64,000 nt of DNA from Arthrobacter woluwensis (GTDB lineage Bacteria > Actinomycetota > Actinomycetes > Actinomycetales > Micrococcaceae), in contig NZ_JAUSXR010000001.1 in assembly GCF_030816155.1 (NCBI RefSeq), positions 1,488,001-1,552,000 of the forward strand. Direction: 5' to 3'. Position 1 is the first letter of the stretch. Each line of letters opens with the position of its first letter. The notes under the pieces are model-generated. The model made no database searches. It worked only from the letters and a program-made list of their open reading frames with translations, and was not told where the DNA came from. The position numbers and the translations under genes were made by a program. This document shows, piece by piece, positions 58,164 through 64,000 of this stretch.

Positions 58164-58952
58164 TCAGCTGCTGCGCGAGGTCAGCCAGATGGTGAAGCCG
58201 ATGATCACGGCCAGACCTGCAGTCCACACGAAGAGGCCTTCGGAGACCGGACCCAGTGCGCCGAGGTCGGCGCCACCCGGGGACGGGTTGTTCTCGATGG
58301 TCTTCAGGAAGGTGATGATGTCACGCTTGCCCTCGGGGGAGATGTTCGCGTCACTGAAGACAGGCATGTTCTGCGGGCCGGTGACCATGGCCTCGTAGAT
58401 GTGCTTGCTTTCAACACCGTGCAGGCTCGGGGCGAACTTGCCCCGGGTCAGCGCACCACCGGCGGCGGCGGCGTTGTGGCACATGGCGCAGTTGACGCGG
58501 AAGAGCTCGCCACCCTTGGCGGCGTCACCCTTCTCATCCAGGATGTGTGCGTCCGGAACGCTCGGGCCCGGAGCCAGGGACGCCACGTAGGCGGCCAGCT
58601 GGCGGGTCTGGTCCTCGTTGAACTGCTTCGGCTTGATCTGCGCCTGCGGGCCGTTCAGCTGCATGGGCATACGGCCGGTGCCGACCTGGAAGTCGACGGC
58701 GGCGGCGCCGACGCCGACCAGGGACGGACCGTCCTTGGTGCCGGCCGCGCCCATCCCGTGACAGGTGGAGCAGTTGGCCACGAACAGCTTCTTGCCTTCA
58801 GCGGCATCGCTGGCGCTGTAGCTCTGGGTCTCGGCCTTGGCCTGGTTGGCCGTGGAAGCCGCCGCGTAGAGGCCACCGGTGAAGAGCAGACCCAACAACA
58901 GCAAGGCGATTGCCGCGAGCGGATGACGTCGCTTCAGGGAGAGTGCCTTCAC
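58164..58952 (-). CDS. qcrC: Diheme cytochrome c subunit of the bc1 complex
   Basis: A 262-residue cytochrome cc. Two heme-binding motifs are visible: CSTCH at residues 61-65 and CAMCH at about 156-160. An N-terminal signal/anchor (ALLLLGLLFTGGLYAA) and a C-terminal membrane helix (AGLAVIIGFTIWLTS) bracket the two c domains. In actinobacteria this subunit links bc1 directly to the oxidase, replacing soluble cytochrome c. Starts 85 bp after ctaE. Confidence 0.97.
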   Translation of the reverse strand: MKALSLKRRHPLAAIALLLLGLLFTGGLYAAASTANQAKAETQSYSASDAAEGKKLFVANCSTCHGMGAAGTKDGPSLVGVGAAAVDFQVGTGRMPMQLNGPQAQIKPKQFNEDQTRQLAAYVASLAPGPSVPDAHILDEKGDAAKGGELFRVNCAMCHNAAAAGGALTRGKFAPSLHGVESKHIYEAMVTGPQNMPVFSDANISPEGKRDIITFLKTIENNPSPGGADLGALGPVSEGLFVWTAGLAVIIGFTIWLTSRSS

Positions 58953-59037
58953 TTGGTGGTTCCTTTGATCGATCGTGCACTTGCCAGCCAGGCAGGTGCG
59001 TTGTTTTCTTTGCCGTGTTCCGTGCTCAAGGCACCGG

Positions 59038-59676
59038 TCACTTCAGGACGTAGATGACCAGGAAGAGGCCGATCCACACGACGTCGACGAAGTGCCAGTA
59101 GTAAGAGGTCACGATCGCCGATGTCGCTTCGAAGTGGCCGAACTTCTTGGCCGCGTACGAACGCCCGAGGATGAACAGGAACGCGATGAGGCCGCCGATG
59201 ACGTGCAGGCCGTGGAAGCCCGTGGTCATGTAGAACGCCGAGCCGTAGGCGTTGGCGTTCAGGGTCACGTGCTCGCTGGTCAGCATCGCGTACTCGGTGG
59301 CCTGACCGGCCACGAAGAAGGCACCCATGAGGAACGTCAGGATGAACCATTCGTTCATCCCCCAGCGGGTGAACTGGAAGACGCCGCCGGTGCGGCGGGG
59401 CTGCAGACGCTCTGCGGCGAAGACACCCATCTGGCAGGTGAAGGAGGAGAGCACCAGAACAATGGTGTTCACCAGGGCGAAGGGGAAGTTCAGCTTCGCA
59501 GTCTCTTCGGCCCAGAGCTCACCGGAGGTGGAGCGCAGGGTGAAGTACATGGCAAAAAGGCCGGCGAAGAACATCAGCTCGCTGGACAGCCACACCACGG
59601 TCCCAACGGAAACCATGTTTGGCCTGTTCAGCGTGGGATGCGCCGGGGTACTGGGGGCATGAGTCGCTGTGGTCAC
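59038..59676 (-). CDS. ctaE: Cytochrome c oxidase subunit III
   Basis: A 212-residue membrane protein with five predicted helices. [39 protein letters not shown] and [18 protein letters not shown] are the conserved blocks of subunit III. The GTG at 59676 is supported by CATAAT exactly 6 nt upstream on the reverse strand (plus coordinates 59683-59688) and begins at VTTATHAPS; the longer frame to 59712 crosses the promoter and was rejected. First gene of ctaE-qcrCAB. Confidence 0.96.
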   Translation of the reverse strand: MTTATHAPSTPAHPTLNRPNMVSVGTVVWLSSELMFFAGLFAMYFTLRSTSGELWAEETAKLNFPFALVNTIVLVLSSFTCQMGVFAAERLQPRRTGGVFQFTRWGMNEWFILTFLMGAFFVAGQATEYAMLTSEHVTLNANAYGSAFYMTTGFHGLHVIGGLIAFLFILGRSYAAKKFGHFEATSAIVTSYYWHFVDVVWIGLFLVIYVLK

Positions 59677-59682
59677 ATAGAC

Positions 59683-59712
59683 ATTATGTCTGCAAAACGG
59701 CGCGGTGCCCAA
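59683..59712 (-). promoter_or_regulatory. Putative ctaE-qcrCAB promoter, leaderless
   Basis: On the reverse strand TTGGGC (59712-59707) and CATAAT (59688-59683) are 18 bp apart, and the GTG at 59676 follows 6 nt later. The mRNA should start at or next to the start codon. The -35 hexamer lies in the loop of a 9-bp inverted repeat. Confidence 0.55.
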
Positions 59713-59727
59713 CGCAAAGCGCCGTTT
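59695..59727. repeat. Perfect 9-bp inverted repeat at the ctaE promoter
   Basis: AAACGGCGC at 59695-59703 and GCGCCGTTT at 59719-59727, spaced 15 nt, bracket the putative ctaE -35 box. Arm centres are 24 bp apart, slightly over two helical turns, so this could be a dimeric operator rather than a terminator. It lies about 110 bp upstream of trpD. Confidence 0.55.
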
Positions 59728-59825
59728 CGGCCCACTTTTTCTACAGAGGTGCGAAAACTACCGTGGTTTTCCGCACCAGGAGAGGTGCTGCAGTTCACAT
59801 TGCGGGTCCGACGGCGTTGCGTCGA

Positions 59826-59831
59826 TAGGAT
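59826..59831 (+). promoter_or_regulatory. Putative -10 box of leaderless trpD mRNA
   Basis: TAGGAT lies exactly 6 nt before the GTG at 59838, separated by CTACAC. No ribosome-binding site is visible. Confidence 0.5.
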
Positions 59832-59837
59832 CTACAC

Positions 59838-60896
59838 GTGAGTAACGACGTTCAGACCCCGCGAGTTCCCTGGACCTGGCCGCTCCTGATCAGCGCGCTC
59901 GTCCGCGGTGAAGATCTGCCGTCCGAAGCCACGGCCTGGGCCATGGCGGAGGTCATGGACGGCGCGGCGAACCCTGCGCAGCTCGCCGGATTCCTGGTGG
60001 GTCTGCGGGCCAAGGGTGAGACCGTGGAGGAGATCGACGGCCTCGCCGGCACCATGCTCGCCCGCGCCGAGCGCATCGCCGTTCCCGGGGAGACCCTGGA
60101 CATCGTCGGCACGGGTGGAGACGGACTGGACACCGTGAACATCTCCACCATGTCCTCTCTGGTGGTCGTGGGCGCCGGGCGCACCGTGGTGAAGCACGGC
60201 AACCGGGGCGCTTCGACCAAGGCCGGGTCCGCCGACGTGATCGAAGCGCTCGGGGTCCGACTCGACCTTCCGGCGCAGCGGGTCGCCGAGATCGCCACCG
60301 AGGTCGGGATCACCCTCTGCTTCGCCCAGGTCTTCCACCCCTCCTTCCGGCATGCCGGTGGGGTGCGCCGCGACCTCGGCATCCCGACGGCCTTCAATGT
60401 CCTCGGACCGCTGACCAATCCGGCGGGCGTGACCGCACAGGCCCTCGGCGTGGCGAACGAGCGGATGGCGCCCCTGATGGCAGGCGTGCTCGCGCGGCGT
60501 GGCACCCGCGCGCTGGTGTTCCGCGGTGACGACGGCCGCGACAAGATCACCACCTCGGGCCTGTCGACCGTCTGGGAGGTCCGGGACGGTGGGATCGAGG
60601 TTCATCGACTTGACCCTCGGGATTTCGGCGTGGATCTGGTGCCGGTCGAGGCTCTCAAGGGATCTGACGCGGACAGCAACGCCGACCTGGTGCGACGTTT
60701 CCTGGCGGGGGAGAAGGGGCCGGTGCGGGACGCCGTCGTGCTGAACGCCGCCGCAGGTCTTGTCGCGGCCGATGCCGGCCACGACGCCCCGCTCAAGGAG
60801 CGGCTGAGGAACGCCCAGCTGGTGGCCGAGGAGTCGATCGACTCCGGTGCGGCCGCCGACGTGCTGGATCGCTGGGTGCAGGCCAGCCGGCGCTGA
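59838..60896 (+). CDS. trpD: Anthranilate phosphoribosyltransferase
   Basis: A 352-residue enzyme that joins anthranilate to PRPP in tryptophan synthesis. [14 protein letters not shown] is the PRPP motif, [21 protein letters not shown] the anthranilate/metal segment and [22 protein letters not shown] follows. The length is normal. GTG start supported by the leaderless layout. It stands alone; no other trp gene is near, a common arrangement in this group. Confidence 0.97.
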   Translation: MSNDVQTPRVPWTWPLLISALVRGEDLPSEATAWAMAEVMDGAANPAQLAGFLVGLRAKGETVEEIDGLAGTMLARAERIAVPGETLDIVGTGGDGLDTVNISTMSSLVVVGAGRTVVKHGNRGASTKAGSADVIEALGVRLDLPAQRVAEIATEVGITLCFAQVFHPSFRHAGGVRRDLGIPTAFNVLGPLTNPAGVTAQALGVANERMAPLMAGVLARRGTRALVFRGDDGRDKITTSGLSTVWEVRDGGIEVHRLDPRDFGVDLVPVEALKGSDADSNADLVRRFLAGEKGPVRDAVVLNAAAGLVAADAGHDAPLKERLRNAQLVAEESIDSGAAADVLDRWVQASRR

Positions 60897-60949
60897 GCGG
60901 ATGCGCCCGTGGCGATCACGAGTCAGTGGCACGGGCGACGCAGACGAGA

Positions 60950-60980
60950 AGAGGGCTCCCGGATCATCCGGGAGCCCTCT
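60950..60980. terminator. Bidirectional terminator, trpD / RAM-domain gene
   Basis: AGAGGGCTCCCGG and CCGGGAGCCCTCT form a perfect 13-bp stem with a 5-nt loop between two convergent genes. Confidence 0.85.
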
Positions 60981-61021
60981 CTGTTAGGTCTTGCGCGTAA
61001 GTCTTGCGCGGTGGAACCGGC

Positions 61022-61303
61022 TCAGCCGTCGAACCCCATGGAGAAAGCCTCATCGAGGTCCTCCTTGGAGTAGGAGCGGAAGGCGATGTGGGTCGTCGTG
61101 TGGACGACGGCGGGAACCTTGGAGAGGCGGTCGGCGATGACGTCCGCCAGGTCCTCGTGCTTGCCGACCTTCGCGATGGCGATCAGATCCCAGTCGCCGG
61201 TGACCGAGTAGACCTCGGAGATGCCCTCGATGGCCGCGATCTGCTGTGCGGATTCCGGGATGGAGGAGGTGTCCGTCTTGATGTGGACGAATGCGGTGAT
61301 CAC
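61022..61303 (-). CDS. Stand-alone Lrp/AsnC ligand-binding (RAM) domain protein
   Basis: A 93-residue protein consisting only of the RAM domain of Lrp/AsnC regulators (ITAFVHIKTD, ISEVYSVTGDWDLIAIAKVGKHEDL, HTTTHIAF). It has no helix-turn-helix. Such proteins bind amino acids or modulate full-length Lrp partners. The GTG at 61303 has AGGAAGG at a good distance; a GTG at 61324 is less likely. A TAGAGT hexamer about 45 bp upstream may be its -10 box. Confidence 0.9.
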   Translation of the reverse strand: MITAFVHIKTDTSSIPESAQQIAAIEGISEVYSVTGDWDLIAIAKVGKHEDLADVIADRLSKVPAVVHTTTHIAFRSYSKEDLDEAFSMGFDG

Positions 61304-61353
61304 GGTGGGCCTTCCTGGTGTCACGTACCGGTGCTTGCTCTAGGGGAACTCTA

Positions 61354-61743
61354 TTACAGGGCCCGGCGCTTTGAACCCACGCGCACCGCCAGGAGCCAGA
61401 CGGCACGCCAGCCGAGGAGGACCAGGGCCAGGAACAGGGTGGCCACGATGATGAACGGGACCACCACCACCTGACCGGTGAGAGCGCGCAGCACCATGCC
61501 GCCGACGAGGGCGCCCAGCCAGACGGAGACGCCCGCGGGCCACAGACGGAGCGGCGCGCGCCAGACGCGGCCGGCGAGCCAGCCGATCAGCGCGCCGGCC
61601 AGGAACGGCCAGGCGGTGACGAACACTCCCAGAACTCCTTGATCGCGGTGGTGGGCGTCGCGACCGATTCCTGCGAACACGAGGATCAGCACGATGTCCA
61701 GGACGATCGCTGCGGTCAGGATGGATTTGCTGGGGGAGTTCAT
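61354..61743 (-). CDS. DUF3054 membrane protein
   Basis: A 129-residue protein with four predicted helices. AIVLDIVLILVFAGIGRDAHHRD and FLAGALIGWLAGR are characteristic of DUF3054. Function unknown. CGGAAGACGCCG precedes the ATG, 25 bp after rlmC, so it probably shares that transcript. Confidence 0.87.
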   Translation of the reverse strand: MNSPSKSILTAAIVLDIVLILVFAGIGRDAHHRDQGVLGVFVTAWPFLAGALIGWLAGRVWRAPLRLWPAGVSVWLGALVGGMVLRALTGQVVVVPFIIVATLFLALVLLGWRAVWLLAVRVGSKRRAL

Positions 61744-61768
61744 CGGCGTCTTCCGGTGTCGGGGCGTA

Positions 61769-62899
61769 TCAGGCTGCGCGGCGTTCGAGCAGCACCATGG
61801 TCTCGTAGTGGTGACTCTGGGGGAACATGTCCATGAGCCGGGCTTTGACGGGGGAGAGGCCGGGCATCCGGGCGAGGTCCTTGGCCAGGCTCACCGCATT
61901 GCAGCTGGAATAGAGGACGTGCCGCACGCCGGATTCCTCCAGCAGGGAGGCGAGCTCCGCGCCGAGTCCGCGCCGGGGCGGATTGACGATCACCATCTCC
62001 GGAAGTGCGTTCGCGTCCCGGACGAATGAGGTCGCATCCGCTGCCAGAAACTCCGTGCCGGGAAGGTCGGCCTCCGCCGCGCTCAGACGGGCGCTGGCGA
62101 CAGCCTCGGCACTGACCTCGATGCCGGTGACGTCCCGGCCGGGCCGCGCGGCGTGCAGGGCGAAACCGCCGACGCCGCAGTAGAGGTCCCACAGCGTTGA
62201 CGGGCCGACCTCATCCACCCAGGCCGTGCCCTGCCGGTACAGCTCGCGGGCCACGGCGGTGTTGGTCTGGAAGAAGCTGCGCGTGCGCAGGTGGAGTGTC
62301 AGGGCATCCAGCCGCATGGGCAACGACTCCTGAGCGGTGAGGATGATCTCCTCGTCACCTTCCAGGGTCGCCTTGTGTTCCGGGTGGATGTTGGCGGACA
62401 CGACGACGGCGGCCGGCAGCGCCGCCTGAAGCCGCGGCAGGGCGTCCCGCAACTGAGCGAGCTGCCGGGTGCTGCGGAGCACGAACCGGACCATGAGTTC
62501 GCCGTCGGGTGATTCCGTGAGAAGGAGGTACTTCAGCTCTCCCTGGCGCCGCGGGACATCGTAGGGGGTGAGACCCGTGGCGCTGATGAAGTCGGCCAGG
62601 ACAGGGAAGGCGGAGGTCAGGCCGCGGGAACACAGTCCGCAGGCGCGGAGGTCCACACCGAGACCGTCGGTGTCGAGGATGCCCAGGGTGGGTGCTCCGG
62701 GATCGCCGGAGACCACCATCTTGGCCTTGTTCCGGAAGCCGGATTCCGCCGCGGCGAAGGAGGGCAGCCAGTCGATGCCGGTGAAGGCACTGAGCTGCCG
62801 GCGCAGATGCTGTTCCTTCCGCTCCACCTGGGTGGGGTACGGCACACCCATCTCCGTACAGGAGCGGCACGTCCCGGCGTCAAAGTAGTCACACTGCAT
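61769..62899 (-). CDS. rlmC: 23S rRNA (uracil-747-C5)-methyltransferase RlmC
   Basis: A 376-residue SAM-dependent RNA methyltransferase with an iron-sulfur cluster. The cluster cysteines are Cys3, Cys11 and Cys14 (QCDYFDAGTCRSC) plus one in RACGLC near residue 90. DLYCGVGGFALHAA is the SAM motif and YSSCNAVSLAKDL contains the catalytic Cys. The length and N-terminal cluster without a TRAM domain favour RlmC over RlmD. The ATG is preceded by GGAGGGG and a TAGACT hexamer only 9 nt upstream, so the leader is very short. Confidence 0.92.
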   Translation of the reverse strand: MQCDYFDAGTCRSCTEMGVPYPTQVERKEQHLRRQLSAFTGIDWLPSFAAAESGFRNKAKMVVSGDPGAPTLGILDTDGLGVDLRACGLCSRGLTSAFPVLADFISATGLTPYDVPRRQGELKYLLLTESPDGELMVRFVLRSTRQLAQLRDALPRLQAALPAAVVVSANIHPEHKATLEGDEEIILTAQESLPMRLDALTLHLRTRSFFQTNTAVARELYRQGTAWVDEVGPSTLWDLYCGVGGFALHAARPGRDVTGIEVSAEAVASARLSAAEADLPGTEFLAADATSFVRDANALPEMVIVNPPRRGLGAELASLLEESGVRHVLYSSCNAVSLAKDLARMPGLSPVKARLMDMFPQSHHYETMVLLERRAA

Positions 62900-62946
62900 A
62901 GCCCCTCCAGTCTAGGTGGGCGCGGTGGTCCCGATGGACAGGCGTA

Positions 62947-62973
62947 AGGCCGGGGCCTCCCGTGCCCCGGCCT
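62947..62973 (-). terminator. Hairpin after the GlsB-like gene
   Basis: AGGCCGGGGC and GCCCCGGCCT form a perfect 10-bp stem with a 7-nt loop, 15 bp downstream of the reverse-strand GlsB-like gene and upstream of rlmC. Confidence 0.65.
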
Positions 62974-62988
62974 CGTGGTGTGGCCGAA

Positions 62989-63273
62989 TCAGTGACTGGT
63001 GCGATGTCCGGCGCCGCGGCCGCTGTGGCTGAAGAGCCCGAAGACGAAGAGGACGATCGCCGATCCGACGATGGCCAGGATCCACGTCTGGAGGTTCCAG
63101 AATCCGGCGAGGCCGACATTGAAGACGACGCCGCCGATCCAGCCGCCGAGAAGCGCGCCCACGACCCCGAGGATCAGGGTGGAGACCCACCCTCCGCCGT
63201 GCTCGCCGGGCATGATCATCTTCGCGATCGCACCGCAGATGAGACCCAGAATAAGGAATGCCACAAAACCCAT
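62989..63273 (-). CDS. GlsB/YeaQ/YmgE family membrane protein
   Basis: A 94-residue protein with three predicted helices. GFVAFLILGLICGAIAKMIMPGEHGGG and GVVGALLGGWIGGVVF (glycine-zipper-like) are the family pattern. Members are often induced by envelope or other stress, but the mechanism is unknown. GGGGAAAGG precedes the ATG at 63273. An extended -10 element (TGGTATAAT on the reverse strand) lies about 80 bp upstream, so a well-expressed gene is likely. Confidence 0.92.
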   Translation of the reverse strand: MGFVAFLILGLICGAIAKMIMPGEHGGGWVSTLILGVVGALLGGWIGGVVFNVGLAGFWNLQTWILAIVGSAIVLFVFGLFSHSGRGAGHRTSH

Positions 63274-63352
63274 GACCTTTCCCCTTTTCTCTTGTTCTTG
63301 CTGGTACGTGGCGGGTGCCATGACCTGGTTCCATTATCCGCCGTCGGCCCGG

Positions 63353-63358
63353 ATTATA
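63353..63358 (-). promoter_or_regulatory. Extended -10 promoter of the GlsB-like gene
   Basis: On the reverse strand TATAAT is preceded by TGG, a full-consensus extended -10. TTGACA lies only 8 bp upstream, too near to act as its -35. The predicted leader is about 73 nt. Confidence 0.55.
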
Positions 63359-63425
63359 CCAGGGCCTGTCAAGACCGGCGGGCGACGGGGCGCAGCGCCA
63401 CTTGACCAGGAATGTCAGTGGCGCT

Positions 63426-63434
63426 TGGCATAAT
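63426..63434 (+). promoter_or_regulatory. Extended -10 promoter of the penicillin-binding protein gene
   Basis: TGG-CATAAT at 63426-63434 is an extended -10 element, with the GTG at 63442 7 nt downstream. TTGACC at 63402 is too distant (21 bp) to be a normal -35. Confidence 0.45.
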
Positions 63435-63441
63435 GACGCTC

Positions 63442-64000
63442 GTGGGGAAATCAACGAAAACACTCAGTGTCCTGGCCGCTTCCGTCATCCTGCTCGGTTC
63501 ACTGTCGGCGTGCGATGACGGAAAGAAGGGCGCCGAGTCCATCGCCCAGCAACTGGCCGGAGGCCTCTCCGGCCTGAATGTCGCCTCCCTCCGGTTCGAC
63601 GGGATCGACGGCGCCGACGCGGACAAGAAGTTGAAGGCCATCGTGAAGGGCCTGCCGGGCAACAAGCCCGCGGTGAAAGTCGATTCCGTCACGGTGGACG
63701 GGGAGAAGGGGACCGCGAAGCTCACCTTCGACTGGACGCTGTCCGGCGCGCACTGGAGTTATTCCACCGAAGCCGGCCTGAAGAAGAGCAACGGTGAGTG
63801 GGCGGCCCAGTGGAGCCCGGCCCTGATCGCACCGGAGCTGAAAGACGGCGAGGTCCTCGAGACGTCCGGTCAGGCCGCACCACGTGCGGACATTCTGGGC
63901 GCGGGAGGGAAGGTCCTGGTCACCAACCGCCCGGTGGTGAATCTCGGCGTCGACAAGTCGCGGCTGAACGGCAAGGACGCCGGCGCTGCGGCTGAGCAGG
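63442..64000 (+). CDS. Penicillin-binding lipoprotein with NTF2-like (MecA_N) domain, N-terminal part (3' truncated by window)
   Basis: The first ~186 codons are in the window. The N terminus is a lipoprotein signal (LSVLAASVILLGSLSAC, Cys about residue 24), followed by an NTF2-like MecA_N-type domain (about 30-130), then SGQAAPRADILGAGGKVLVTN, cut near VVNLGVDKSRL, which is the start of the PBP dimerisation domain. A transpeptidase domain should follow beyond the window. The start is probably the GTG at 63442, because CATAAT with an extended TGG lies 7 nt upstream; an ATG at 63433 overlaps that -10 box. Confidence 0.85.
   Translation, partial: MGKSTKTLSVLAASVILLGSLSACDDGKKGAESIAQQLAGGLSGLNVASLRFDGIDGADADKKLKAIVKGLPGNKPAVKVDSVTVDGEKGTAKLTFDWTLSGAHWSYSTEAGLKKSNGEWAAQWSPALIAPELKDGEVLETSGQAAPRADILGAGGKVLVTNRPVVNLGVDKSRLNGKDAGAAAEQ

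Noticed and set aside
63367..63372. TTGACA as -35 box for the GlsB-like promoter
   Set aside because: It lies only 8 bp from TATAAT, too close for a sigma-70-type promoter; the extended -10 explains activity without it.

Overview
The window is about 64 kb of contiguous, high-GC chromosomal DNA from an actinobacterium, most likely Micrococcaceae (Arthrobacter sensu lato). The evidence is the actinobacterial mIHF gene in a pyrF-mihF-gmk-rpoZ-coaBC-metK-priA cluster, a PriA without a Walker A motif, a cytochrome bc1-aa3 supercomplex gene set (ctaCDF, ctaE-qcrCAB), a LEU-type leader before leuA, many GTG starts and many apparently leaderless promoters. No insertion sequence, prophage, CRISPR array, rRNA or tRNA gene was seen. 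Coding density is high and the content is almost entirely core metabolism and information processing.

Layout. 1-7.4 kb: end of the pyrimidine operon (carB, pyrF), then mihF, gmk, rpoZ, coaBC, metK, priA. 7.4-10.3 kb: a reverse-strand operon of an aldo/keto reductase, an alpha/beta hydrolase and a glycosyltransferase. 10.3-15.5 kb: a SorC-type regulator divergent from glpD-glpF-glpK. 15.5-18.3 kb: leuS behind a leader-peptide attenuator. 18.3-23.3 kb: degV, comEA, comEC, a small ORF and holA. 23.4-29.2 kb: rpsT, a PemK/MazF-like gene, lepA, hemW, DUF4870 and DUF3097 genes. 29.3-37.4 kb: CIRCE-controlled hrcA-dnaJ-rsmE, a GerMN lipoprotein gene on the reverse strand, then phoH-ybeY-CNNM/CorC-era. 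37.5-41.1 kb: an LCP cell-wall ligase and an M13 metallopeptidase. 41.2-44.8 kb: leuA with its leader, recO, uppS. 44.8-50.7 kb: two paralogous hydrolases, pyrD, DUF3043, an M20 dipeptidase and erpA. 50.8-59.7 kb: respiratory genes on both sides of an HPr/GntR pair. 59.8-64 kb: trpD, a RAM-domain protein, DUF3054, rlmC, a GlsB-like protein and the start of a penicillin-binding lipoprotein gene.

The most informative material is regulatory. Two short leucine-rich leader peptides (M-H-A-x-LLL-S type) precede leuS and leuA: one is followed by a strong intrinsic terminator, the other by a predicted pseudoknot that pairs with its own codons. About ten genes show a TANNNT-like hexamer exactly 6 or 7 nt before an ATG or GTG, which argues for leaderless transcripts and helps fix several starts. 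Other sites include a CIRCE element at hrcA, a palindrome between the SorC regulator and glpD, a palindrome touching two divergent -10 boxes at leuA, and a 9-bp inverted repeat at the ctaE promoter.

All functional calls come from reading the translated sequences and recognising motifs. No database search or structure prediction was run.
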